Shown one piece after another: positions 16,176 through 23,855 of a stretch of 27,077 bases of DNA (position 1 is the first letter of the stretch; every line of letters starts with the position of its first letter). The notes below the pieces were generated by a model. It did not search any database. It was not told where the DNA came from and saw nothing but the letters and a program-made list of their open reading frames with translations. The DNA is taken from positions 1-27,077 of the forward strand of contig WOZJ01000031.1 of assembly GCA_011620345.1 (NCBI GenBank), read 5' to 3'. The stretch is from Nitrospirota bacterium. GTDB taxonomy: Bacteria > UBA2233. A program made the position numbers and the translations under genes.

Positions 16176-17008
16176 ATGACAGACCGGCTGTTTCGAACGC
16201 TGAGGGGGAGGCTGCTTGCGATCATCGTGGTTGAGGCCATCCCGGCCCTGGCCGTTCAGGTATATTCGTTGCACCGCCAAGAAGAAGTCGAGGCCGAGGC
16301 CAACCGCACGCTCCATACGGCTGCAATAACCCAGGCATTTGCCTTGGACGAGCTTTTTAACCGTGTCATACGCGTACTCGTGGCGGTTTCTCATTTCCAG
16401 TCAGTCTATATGCTCGATAGCCTTGGAACCCTTGCCGCGTTATCTGCGCTGAGCAAGGAATCGCCGGATTATGCCGAGATTGCGGTGTTTTTGCCCAATG
16501 GCCAGCTTCTTGCGGGTAATACCCACTTTCGCGATGACGACGATGAGAACGAGGATAAGAAGGCAGCACACTCCTTCTGAGCCCCGACAGCATTCTTTTG
16601 AAGCCCGGCCCCTTGAGCGCCGAAGAGTGGGAGGTCATGAAGACGCATACCGTGCTGGGCGCTCGAATACTCAAAGGCGGCTCTTCGCCCTACCTGGATA
16701 TGGGCATGAGGATCGCGCTGGGCCATCACGAGTGCTTTGATGGGAGCGCCTATCCCAACGGGCTCAAAGGGCGGAAGATTCCGCTGGAGGCCAGGATTAC
16801 CCAGCTTTGCGACTGCTACGATGCGCTAAGGAGCAAACGCCCGTACAGGCCCGCGTTCGAGCATAAGGAGACCTTGGGCATCCTCATGAAAGGCGACGGC
16901 CGGACAAGCCCGGAGCACTTCGACCCGGAGGTTTTGCTGACATTTGAGCGGAGTGCTTCAGGGTTCGAGGAGATATTCGAGAATTTTCAAGACGAACCGG
17001 ATGTTTAA
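16176..17008 (+). pseudogene. broken membrane sensor with HD-GYP phosphodiesterase domain
   Basis: Two pieces of one former gene are joined out of frame. The first (16176-16580, stop TGA 16578-16580) encodes a membrane helix (about residues 10-30) and part of an extracytoplasmic Cache/PAS-like sensor domain ending in PNGQLLAGNTHF and an Asp/Glu run. The second is open in another frame from about 16559 to 17008. Within it PDSILLKPGPLS, EEWEVMKTHTVLGARIL, HHECFDGSAYPNGLKG and YDALRSKRPYRPAF match the back half of an HD-GYP cyclic-di-GMP phosphodiesterase. The HD-containing front half is missing, and the GYP motif itself reads AYP with Cys for the usual Arg in HHERxDG. I infer an internal deletion near 16560-16583 followed by decay. 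A short N-terminal product could still be made, but an active phosphodiesterase could not. Confidence 0.75.
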
Positions 17009-17033
17009 AAAACTGGCCAAGGAGGCGTTTAAA

Positions 17034-17765
17034 ATGGAGCTTAAAGGCCGCATTGCCCTTGTGACGGGTGCTTCCAAGGGAATCGGCGAGGCGATTTCGC
17101 TGGCCCTCGCAAGCGAAGGGGTTTGCGTTGCGTTAGCGGCAAGGAACCAAGAAAGGCTTCGGGCGCTCGAGGAAGCGATTCGCAAAGAAGGCGGTGAAGC
17201 GATCGCCATCACGGCCGATTTTTCCTCGGAACCCCAGATCGAGGGCGCGTTTCAAAAGATCGAGGAGGCGTTCGGCAGGCTTGACATCTTAGTGAACAAC
17301 GCAGGCATCGGCGTTTTCGGGAAAGTGGGAGAGCTGCAGGTTAATGATTACAGGCGCATGCTTGAAACGAACCTCTTGGGTCCCATCGTGGCCAGCCATT
17401 ACGCCGTAAACCTGATGAAGCGAGCGGGTTCCGGCCACATTGTAAACGTCTCGAGCGTGGCGGGCCACATCGGGACGCCCGGCTGGGCCAGCTACAACGC
17501 GAGCAAATGGGGGCTCCGGGGGTTTTCAGAGTCATTAAGAAAAGAGCTAATCCCCTTCGGCATCAAGGTAAGCGTGCTCTCGCCCGGCGTCGTGGAGAGC
17601 GAATGGGGGGAGAACATGCCAGAAGATTGGCTAAAAAGGAGAAACCAGGAGGTGACCCCGCTTACGCCCGAGGATATGGCAAGGGCCGTTATATTCCTCT
17701 TGCAACAGCCAGAACGGGTGTGCATCAACGAAATCCTTGTCCGTCCAACCAACCAGGAGCGCTAA
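17034..17765 (+). CDS. short-chain dehydrogenase/reductase
   Basis: The 243-residue classical SDR has every catalytic element: TGASKGIG (11-18), NNAG (88-91), Asn113 (ETNLLG), Ser141 (VNVSSVAG), Tyr154 and Lys158 (YNASK). It should act as an NAD(P)-dependent alcohol or ketone oxidoreductase, probably FabG-like in fold; the substrate is not evident. The start is the ATG at 17034, preceded by AAGGAGG (8 bp spacing). A frame open further upstream to 16944 would add 30 residues with no family match and would overlap the broken HD-GYP gene. The second amidase starts 4 bp after its stop, which implies co-transcription. Compare the SDR at 5521, which has lost two of these residues. Confidence 0.9.
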   Translation: MELKGRIALVTGASKGIGEAISLALASEGVCVALAARNQERLRALEEAIRKEGGEAIAITADFSSEPQIEGAFQKIEEAFGRLDILVNNAGIGVFGKVGELQVNDYRRMLETNLLGPIVASHYAVNLMKRAGSGHIVNVSSVAGHIGTPGWASYNASKWGLRGFSESLRKELIPFGIKVSVLSPGVVESEWGENMPEDWLKRRNQEVTPLTPEDMARAVIFLLQQPERVCINEILVRPTNQER

Positions 17766-17769
17766 AGCC

Positions 17770-19281
17770 ATGACGATGAAAGGCCCAACGATCGAGGACA
17801 TCCTTGGTATTGCCGATTCCTACGGGTTTCCGCTCGAAGAAGAGGAGGCGGGCGTTTACCAGAGGGCGATCGAGCAGGCGCTTTCTTCTTACGCATTCTT
17901 AGAGACGCTGCCGGAATCCAAGCCTCCCGTGAAATACCCAAGGGATGCGGGCAGAAAGCCACGCACCCGAGAGAACCCCTTGGGGGCGATCGCTTGGATG
18001 TGCGACATTCAGGGCGCTCTATCGGGCAAGCTCTTTGGAAAGACGCTAGCGATCAAAGACAACGCTTCCGTGTTCGGAATGCCATTGTTGAACGGGTCGC
18101 GCTTGATGGAAGGCTACATCCCGGATACCGACGCCAGCGTTGTCACGCGCATCCTGGATGCGGGGGGGCGCATCGTGGCCAAGAGCGTGTGCGATAGTTT
18201 TTGCTTTGCCGCTACCGGCCACACCCCAGACTCCGGGCCCGTGAGGAACCCCATTGACCCGAGCAGGCTTGCTGGCGGCTCGTCAGGGGGGTCTGCAGCT
18301 TTGGTGGGTTCTGGGTTCTGCGACATGGCCCTGGGAGGCGATCAAGGGGGCTCCATCCGTATTCCGGCCTCTTGGTGCGGCTTGGTGGGGTTGAAACCAA
18401 CCTACGGGCTCGTTCCCTACACGGGCGTGTTCCCGATCGAGCCAACGCTCGACCATGCGGGCCCGATCGCCAAGACCGTTGCCGACTGCGCGCTTCTTTT
18501 AGAAGTGCTCCAGGGCAAGGACGGGCTTGATTTTCGACAGTCCGTTTGTCCTGATTCCTTGCCTTCGTATGCGCGTAGGCTTGGTGATTTTCCTAGCCCC
18601 TTGCGCGTTGGCATCGTCAAGGAAGGGTTCGGCTGGGAGGTTTCAGAGCAGGAAGTGGACAAAAGCGTGCGCCGAGTGCTCGAAAGGGCCGCCTCTTCGA
18701 GGATCCAGATCGAGGAGGTTTCGATTCCGCTGCACCGCCAGGGGATTCATTTTTGGAACGGGGTCGGGATCGAGGGCACGTTCCTTACGATGGTCCGGGA
18801 CGAAGGGTTGGGCCATGGCCATTTAGGCTATTACGACAGCCATTTGGCGAACTTCTACGGCGTAGCCCGCCGCCAGAGGGGCTTTGATTACTCGCCCACC
18901 ATCCGCATGGTCGTTTTGCTAGGACATTTTATGAGAACGGCCCATGCGGGGCGCTACTATGCCAAGGCCCAGAACCTAAGAGGGCTTTTGAAGGACGCCT
19001 ACGACGAGGCGCTAACGTCCTGCCACGTGCTCGCCATGCCGACGACCCCGATGCGCGCATACAGCGTTCAAGAGTTCGATACCGCCAAGACGCTCGATTT
19101 CGGGCTAAGGCCGCTTTTGAACACCGCCCCGTTCGATTTGACCGGCCATCCGGCGATCAGCATACCGGCAGGAAGGACAGACGGGCTTCCTGTTGGGCTT
19201 ATGCTCGTTGCCAAGTCCTTTGATGAGCTCACGCTCTTTCAGGCGGCCAATGCTTTAGAGGGCACCTTTTCTTCTCTTTAA
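17770..19281 (+). CDS. amidase, Rhodococcus enantioselective-amidase type
   Basis: The 503-residue amidase-signature hydrolase has Lys96 (LAIKDN), Ser171 (GGSSGGS) and Ser195 (DQGGSIRIPAS), the Ser pair again 24 apart. The block GLVGLKPTYGLVPYTGVFPI followed by EPTLDHAGPIAKTV, and the N-terminal helical extension of about 75 residues, resemble the amidases that work with nitrile hydratases in Rhodococcus and Pseudomonas, which convert amides to acids. No nitrile hydratase gene is in the window. The start is taken as ATG 17770 behind CAGGAG; ATG 17776 is also possible. It follows the SDR by 4 bp. It is clearly a different subfamily from the amidase at 7367, so this is not a recent duplication. 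Confidence 0.9.
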   Translation: MTMKGPTIEDILGIADSYGFPLEEEEAGVYQRAIEQALSSYAFLETLPESKPPVKYPRDAGRKPRTRENPLGAIAWMCDIQGALSGKLFGKTLAIKDNASVFGMPLLNGSRLMEGYIPDTDASVVTRILDAGGRIVAKSVCDSFCFAATGHTPDSGPVRNPIDPSRLAGGSSGGSAALVGSGFCDMALGGDQGGSIRIPASWCGLVGLKPTYGLVPYTGVFPIEPTLDHAGPIAKTVADCALLLEVLQGKDGLDFRQSVCPDSLPSYARRLGDFPSPLRVGIVKEGFGWEVSEQEVDKSVRRVLERAASSRIQIEEVSIPLHRQGIHFWNGVGIEGTFLTMVRDEGLGHGHLGYYDSHLANFYGVARRQRGFDYSPTIRMVVLLGHFMRTAHAGRYYAKAQNLRGLLKDAYDEALTSCHVLAMPTTPMRAYSVQEFDTAKTLDFGLRPLLNTAPFDLTGHPAISIPAGRTDGLPVGLMLVAKSFDELTLFQAANALEGTFSSL

Positions 19282-19303
19282 TCCAAAGAGAAAGGCTTTT
19301 GAC

Positions 19304-19969
19304 ATGGACGCTCAGAATGCTTCCTTTAGGGAGCCTTCCAAAAGCAGGGTGCGCACGTTTCGGCCCCCAAAAAAGCCCAAGGAACGGCTTCGTTTTCTCA
19401 AGGCGCTCGCTGGCCTTTTTCTTGAGAGGGCCAGATTCGTCCTCTCTCTTCTTAAGATGCCAAGTCTTAAGCCGCCAAGGCTCAAGCCTCCAAGAAAGCT
19501 TTTGCCGGGGAGAATACCCCGATACCCCTTGCTCGCTGCGGTGCTTCTTCTTTTAGGGCTAGGGCTGCTCCCTGCCGGTTTTATGCGGCCTAAGGGCCGG
19601 GTGCAGCCCATGCGCCAGCAGAATAGCTTTGCCGTTACCAAGAACATGGCGGAGCTTTCTAGAGCGATGAACCAGCATGCCCCCTTCTTGATCAACAAGG
19701 AAACCCTGCTTGAAAAGGCTTCAATAGAGGGCAACAGGCTTATCGTCCGCTACAGGCTCGTGCGCAGGGCAAAAGGAGAAATGGACGTCGAGGCCTTCTT
19801 GAATGAGGCCAGGCCTTTCTTTTTGGCCAGAGCCTGTCTTGAACCCAAGGCCTTGGAAGTCCTCAAGTCAGGGGCTGCCATCTCGTACGCCTTCTTTGAT
19901 AAAAACGGCTTGGCCTTAGGGGAAGTGCCCATTGCGTGGCCGGATTGCTCGAGCCTGCAAGCGCCCTAA
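19304..19969 (+). CDS. single-pass membrane protein, unknown function
   Basis: The 221-residue protein is in three parts. Residues 1-74 are strongly basic and Pro-rich (with a short KPPRLKPPRK repeat) and probably cytoplasmic. Residues 75-94 form one hydrophobic helix (YPLLAAVLLLLGLGLLPAGF). Residues 100-221 are a probable periplasmic domain with pattern FLINKETLLEKASIEGNRLI, a basic strand, a helix, Cys178, YAFFDKNGLALGEV and Cys215. This tail resembles small conserved secreted or membrane domains of unknown function found in many proteobacteria, where two Cys may form a disulfide; I recall the pattern but know no function. The ATG at 19304 follows AAAGG by about 8 bp and lies 22 bp after the amidase stop, so it may be the last gene of that transcript. 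Confidence 0.7.
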   Translation: MDAQNASFREPSKSRVRTFRPPKKPKERLRFLKALAGLFLERARFVLSLLKMPSLKPPRLKPPRKLLPGRIPRYPLLAAVLLLLGLGLLPAGFMRPKGRVQPMRQQNSFAVTKNMAELSRAMNQHAPFLINKETLLEKASIEGNRLIVRYRLVRRAKGEMDVEAFLNEARPFFLARACLEPKALEVLKSGAAISYAFFDKNGLALGEVPIAWPDCSSLQAP

Positions 19970-20148
19970 ACCAAAGCATCATGGACACGCCAAAGTGAAA
20001 GAGGCGGCAGCCTCTCGGTCTGTTGCGCATCGCCATTAAAGAGAGCCAGTACCTGGAGCCAGCGATCCATAAGACCCTTAAGGCCCTTTAATGAGGTGCG
20101 GCTTATGCCGATTGGCGTGGGAAAGACTAGATACGGAGGAAAAAAGCC

Positions 20149-20277
20149 TTGAGAAGGAATGTTTTGGCTTTGGTAATGGTCGTATTTGTCGGTAGCATTA
20201 CCGGCTGTGCGCCGAGCGAGGAAGGGTGTAAGGTGTGCTGTGTGAGGCAGGTAAGCATGTTGTGGCAAGTGGCTTAG
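20149..20277 (+). CDS. very small Cys-rich lipoprotein candidate
   Basis: The 42-codon frame is probably too short for most gene finders. It begins at TTG 20149, 8 bp after GGAGGA (20135-20140). The product opens MRRNVLALVMVVFVGSITGC: a basic start, a hydrophobic core and the lipobox ITGC with the lipidation Cys at residue 20. The mature part would be only 23 residues and contains CKVCC. Small proteobacterial lipoproteins with a CxxC-plus-GKACG motif exist. In the +1 shifted frame the sequence just after CKVC can be read toward ACCGKWLREA, so this may be a frameshifted remnant of such a gene. The signal peptide and ribosome site are real in appearance; function is unknown. The remaining 19970-20148 sequence holds only a small GAGGC/GCCTC hairpin (20000-20015). 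Confidence 0.5.
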   Translation: MRRNVLALVMVVFVGSITGCAPSEEGCKVCCVRQVSMLWQVA

Positions 20278-20320
20278 AGAAGCCTGATAATGCATGCAGC
20301 CGGCGAGAAAACGTCTGGAT

Positions 20321-20364
20321 ATAAAGAAAAGGCCCCGGAGGGGGGGAGGTCCCTCCGGGGCCTT
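20321..20364 (-). terminator. intrinsic terminator of the aceB-aceA operon
   Basis: A perfect 14-bp GC-rich stem (20329-20342 with 20351-20364, 8-nt loop) begins 8 bp beyond the aceA stop. On the leftward transcript it is followed by TTTTCTTTAT, the classic U-rich tract. This is the clearest terminator in the window. Confidence 0.85.
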
Positions 20365-20371
20365 GGATGGG

Positions 20372-21724
20372 CTAGGAGGCCGTCTGGTAGGGGCAGGCCT
20401 CCTTCGAGTCGACGTAAGGGCAAGGTGCGAACTGCTCGGCCTCGGTCGAGGCCTCCAGCGCGGCCAGGGCGCTTTCCCCGCCCGAGGCGGCCTTGGAAAC
20501 CTCATCAAAGTAGCCGACGCCGACGAAGCTCTGATGCTTGGCCGTCCTGTAGCCTTCCTGCTCTTTGGCGAACTCTCTTGCCTGAAGGTCTGCATACGCG
20601 CTCATGCCGCGTTCTTTGTAGCCCTTGGCTAGGTCAAACATGACGAGGTTCATCGCATGGAACGCCGAGAGCGTGATGAACTGGTATTTGTACCCCATGC
20701 CTCCAAGCTCCCGCTGGAACTTGGCGATTTCGGTATCGGAGAGCTTGCGCTTCCAGTTGAATGAAGGTGAGCAGTTGTAGGCGAGCATCTTGCCGGGGAA
20801 GCGTTTGCGTACGTTCGTTGCGAACTTCCAGGCTTCCTCCATGTTGGGCTCGGATGTCTCAAACCAGATCAAATCGGCGTAAGGGGCGTAGGCCCAGGCC
20901 CTCTGTATGGTCAAATCGAGCCCGCCTTTGATCCTGAAAAACCCCTCGAACGTGCGCTCGCCCGTCATGAAGGTATGATCCAAGGGGTCGATGTCGGAAG
21001 TGAGCAGCTGGGCAGAGAGCGCGTCGGTTCTGGCGATTAAAACGGTTGGAACGCCCAGCACGTCGGCCGCAAGCCTTGCAGCCGAAAGCTTCTGGATGAA
21101 CTCTCTTGCCGGCACGAGCACCTTTCCGCCCAAATGCCCGCATTTTTTTGCAGACGAGAGTTGATCTTCATAATGGACGCCCGCGGCCCCGGCTTCGATC
21201 ATGGCCTTCATCAGCTCGTAGGCGTTCAGCGTTCCTCCGAACCCCGCCTCGGCGTCGGCCACGAGCGGAACGATCCAGTCGGTCCCGTTTCGGCCTTCGG
21301 TTGCGGCGATCTGGTCTTGCCGGACGAGTGCGCTATTAATACGCCTAACAAGCGAAGGGACGCTATCTACGGGATAGAGGCTTTGGTCCGGGTACATTTC
21401 TCCCGAAGTGTTCGCATCGGCCGCTACCTGCCAGCCGCTTACGTACACCGACTTGAGCCCCGCCTGAACCTCCTGAATGGCTTGGGAGCCGTTCATTGCG
21501 CTGAGCACGTGGATGTATGGCTCCTCTTTGAGCATCTGCCAGAGCTTCTGGGACATGAGCTTGGCGATCGTATGCTCGACGCGTATGCTGCCCCGCAGCC
21601 TTACGGCTTGGGCGGCGCTGTAGAGACGTGAAATTCCATGCCAGCGCTCGTCTTCTTTCCAGGAGCGCTCCAGTTCCCTTACTTCTTCTTCTTGTTGCCG
21701 GGTAAGCTCCGACTTGCTTGCCAT
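20372..21724 (-). CDS. aceA: isocitrate lyase
   Basis: The 450-residue cytoplasmic enzyme splits isocitrate to glyoxylate and succinate, the first step of the glyoxylate shunt. The signature KKCGHL (193-198) carries the catalytic Cys195. Other conserved blocks are [10 protein letters not shown] (96-105), Mg-binding [10 protein letters not shown] (155-164), the ARTDA stretch and YNCSPSFNW. The chain is slightly longer than E. coli AceA, with a Cys-containing tail ([12 protein letters not shown]). The ATG at 21724 is preceded by AAGGAG at a rather long spacing. It lies 60 bp downstream of aceB in the same operon and ends at a strong terminator. No aceK (isocitrate dehydrogenase kinase) follows. 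Confidence 0.97.
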   Translation of the reverse strand: MASKSELTRQQEEEVRELERSWKEDERWHGISRLYSAAQAVRLRGSIRVEHTIAKLMSQKLWQMLKEEPYIHVLSAMNGSQAIQEVQAGLKSVYVSGWQVAADANTSGEMYPDQSLYPVDSVPSLVRRINSALVRQDQIAATEGRNGTDWIVPLVADAEAGFGGTLNAYELMKAMIEAGAAGVHYEDQLSSAKKCGHLGGKVLVPAREFIQKLSAARLAADVLGVPTVLIARTDALSAQLLTSDIDPLDHTFMTGERTFEGFFRIKGGLDLTIQRAWAYAPYADLIWFETSEPNMEEAWKFATNVRKRFPGKMLAYNCSPSFNWKRKLSDTEIAKFQRELGGMGYKYQFITLSAFHAMNLVMFDLAKGYKERGMSAYADLQAREFAKEQEGYRTAKHQSFVGVGYFDEVSKAASGGESALAALEASTEAEQFAPCPYVDSKEACPYQTAS

Positions 21725-21784
21725 GAGACTATGCTCCTTGTTCGTGGTTTGTTGTTTACCGGACCGTTCTCGTATACCGAGCCC

Positions 21785-23425
21785 TTAATCGAGGTACTCG
21801 TAGGCGAGCGTCGTCATAAACGCATAGAATTCCTTATCGAACACGAGCTTTCTAAAGACCTGCTCCGCTTCGTCGAATTTTCTACCGCTTTGCTCGTCCG
21901 GTCCGATTGAGGCCTTGATCTTTTTGAGCTCGTCCTCGATCAGTCCCGAGATGAGCTCTTGGTTTACTCTCCGGCCGTCTAATAGCTTGGCCCCGTGCCT
22001 TAGCCATTGCCAGAGTTGGGCCCTAGAAATCTCGACGGTTGCCGCGTCCTCCATCAAGCTGTAGATGGCCACGCATCCCGTTCCTCGAAGCCATGATTCG
22101 AGGTATAGGAGGGGTACATTGATGTTGACGCGCAGACCTTGCTCTGTAACCGTCCCTTCGGGGACTCGAAGGAGGTCGGAAGCCCGAATCTGGAGGGCGT
22201 CTTTCCTTAAGTTGTGCATCTGGTTTTTGCCGGGGATTTCGGCCTCGAAGATCGCCTTTACGGGCTCGACAAGCCCAGGATGAGCGACCCATGTGCCGTC
22301 GTGGCCCTGGCTTACCTCGCGCACCTTGTCCGCGCGAACCTTCTCCATCGCCAGCGCGTTGGCTTCGGGGTCGTCCTTGCGGGGAATTTGGGCCGCCATC
22401 CCGCCGATGGCCATCACGCCGCGTTTGTGACAGGTATGCACCAAAAGCCCGGCGCAGGATTTAAGGAAGTGCTTGTCCATCGTTACCTGGGAGCGCTCGG
22501 GAAGAACCTTGTCCTCAAAATTGCGGAACTTCTTGATAAAGCTGAAGATATAGTCCCACCTTCCGAAGTTGAGCCCTGCCATATGCTCCCTTAGCTCGTA
22601 GATGATTTCGTCCATTTCGAACGCGGCAAGGACCGTCTCTAAAAGGACGGTGGCCTTGATGACGCCTTTTGGCAGGCCAAGCTCCTCCTCGGCGAACGTG
22701 AGCACGTCGTTCCAGAGCCTTGCCTCAACGTGGCTTTCCGTTTTTGGAATATAGATGTATGGGCCCGTTCCGCGATCAACGAGCTCCCGGCCGTTGTGGA
22801 ACAAAAAAAGCCCCAAATCGAACAGCGAGCCCGACATGGGCCTGCCCTCGATAAGCACGTGACGCTCGGGCAGATGGAGCCCCCGGGGCCTGACAAACAA
22901 GACGGCCGGGTTACCCGTAAGCCTGTATTCCTTCCCCTCCGGGCTCGTGAACGTGATCGTTCCGCGAATCGCGTCGTATAGATTGAGTTGGCCTTCCACC
23001 ATGTTCGCCCAGCCGGGAGAGTTGGAGTCCTCTAAGTCTGCCATAAAGCCGTTCGCCCCCGAGTTGAGCGCGTTGATCATCATCTTGCGCTCCGTCGGTC
23101 CGGTGATTTCCACCTTTCTGCACAGGAGCCCTTCGGGAAGGGGGGCCGCTTTCCACTCACCCTCCCGAATATCTTTCGTCTCCGGCAAAAAGTCTGGGAG
23201 CTCACCCGCGTCGATCCTCGCTTGTCTGGCTGTCCTGGCCTGGAGCAGCTCATGAATACGGTTGCGGAATTTGAGCTCGAGTTTGGACAGGAAAGCCAAT
23301 GCTTTTGGCGTCAAAACTCTCTTGTAAGGCTCCGGAGTGGGGGCATCGAGTTGAATGCCTTCGGGTACGAGGTTTTGGCCTGATTCATTAGAAAGACTGT
23401 TCTTTGGTGCCCTATCGTGCATCAT
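21785..23425 (-). CDS. aceB: malate synthase A
   Basis: The 546-residue enzyme condenses glyoxylate and acetyl-CoA to malate, the second step of the glyoxylate shunt. The family signature appears as REHMAGLNFGRWDYIFS (279-295), and RPRGLHLPERH (179-189) holds the active-site Arg. MADLEDSNSPGW (128-139) and the MAIGGMAAQIP segment are other malate synthase A blocks. The length is that of the A form, not the G form (about 720). The ATG at 23425 follows GGGAGG by about 9 bp (ATG 23422 is equally possible). It is first in the operon aceB-aceA, the same order as in E. coli. An AT-rich region with a dyad lies upstream and is likely to control it. Confidence 0.97.
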   Translation of the reverse strand: MMHDRAPKNSLSNESGQNLVPEGIQLDAPTPEPYKRVLTPKALAFLSKLELKFRNRIHELLQARTARQARIDAGELPDFLPETKDIREGEWKAAPLPEGLLCRKVEITGPTERKMMINALNSGANGFMADLEDSNSPGWANMVEGQLNLYDAIRGTITFTSPEGKEYRLTGNPAVLFVRPRGLHLPERHVLIEGRPMSGSLFDLGLFLFHNGRELVDRGTGPYIYIPKTESHVEARLWNDVLTFAEEELGLPKGVIKATVLLETVLAAFEMDEIIYELREHMAGLNFGRWDYIFSFIKKFRNFEDKVLPERSQVTMDKHFLKSCAGLLVHTCHKRGVMAIGGMAAQIPRKDDPEANALAMEKVRADKVREVSQGHDGTWVAHPGLVEPVKAIFEAEIPGKNQMHNLRKDALQIRASDLLRVPEGTVTEQGLRVNINVPLLYLESWLRGTGCVAIYSLMEDAATVEISRAQLWQWLRHGAKLLDGRRVNQELISGLIEDELKKIKASIGPDEQSGRKFDEAEQVFRKLVFDKEFYAFMTTLAYEYLD

Positions 23426-23854
23426 TTGAAAAAACCTCCCTTTGTTTTTAGATGTGATGTTTTGAAATCAACGCCACCCATCCTTCCTCTTCTTTCATGT
23501 TAAAAGTTGTACATATATAAATCTAGATAGATGTTCAATATAATGAACATGTGTTCCATAAGTAAGAAAAAGAAGGCCAATATTAGACCTGATGACGGCA
23601 TGAAGATTGTAAAGAAGATTAAAAATAAGGAGACGTGTGCTCCAGTTAAACTCGTAAGATTGAGGCTAGTGCGGAAGATGCGCCTCGATTGCATACCAAT
23701 ATCCGTGAAACGCTTAAGGCCTCTATTGTCGAAGTGCAAGCAGGATATAACGATGGGAGATAGGCTAAAGACCTGGCGGCCCTACCGCTGGGGCTGCAAA
23801 GCCCACGCTATCAATCTTGGTGTTGGGAGTTTTTAGCGAGGGCCGCCGCGGCCC
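23426..23854. other. 429-bp non-coding gap, partly AT-rich, upstream of aceB
   Basis: Most of this gap, especially about 23490-23640, is far richer in A and T than the surrounding genes. It should hold the aceB promoter on the minus strand. TTGAAC (23538-23533) with TATATATG-like sequence (about 23519-23512) is a weak candidate whose -35 overlaps the dyad at 23531. The rightward frame 23531-23836 is open but Lys/Arg-biased with no recognisable family, and I do not call it a gene. A fragment resembling an amphipathic helix is open at 23650-23763 in a second frame without a start codon. The gap may include the remains of a decayed small gene. Confidence 0.4.
23531..23557. promoter_or_regulatory. 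operator-like dyad with three TGTTC half-sites
   Basis: ATGTTCA (23531-23537) and TGAACAT (23544-23550) are a perfect 7-bp inverted repeat around 6 bp. The second arm then pairs again with TGTTC at 23552-23556 (GAACA-TG-TGTTC). Three alternating half-sites within 27 bp, about 105-130 bp upstream of aceB and overlapping a candidate -35, suggest binding of a dimeric regulator. Which family binds is unknown; it does not look like the E. coli IclR site. Confidence 0.4.
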
Positions 23855-23855
23855 T
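23839..23855 (-). terminator. GC palindrome overlapping the lpd stop codon
   Basis: AGGGCCGC (23839-23846) and GCGGCCCT (23848-23855) form a perfect 8-bp inverted repeat around one base, running into the lpdA stop codon (23857-23855). It could fold on the leftward transcript, but what follows there is GCTAAAAAC with no U-tract, so its role as a terminator is doubtful. Confidence 0.25.

Noticed and set aside
16944-17033. N-terminal extension of the second SDR
   Set aside because: AAGGAGG directly before ATG 17034 and the family start MELKGRIALVTG settle the start there; the extension overlaps HD-GYP remnant sequence.
23531-23836. Rightward 101-codon frame in the aceB-lpd gap
   Set aside because: It has very high Lys/Arg content, no convincing ribosome site and no family match, and its ATG lies inside the operator-like dyad.
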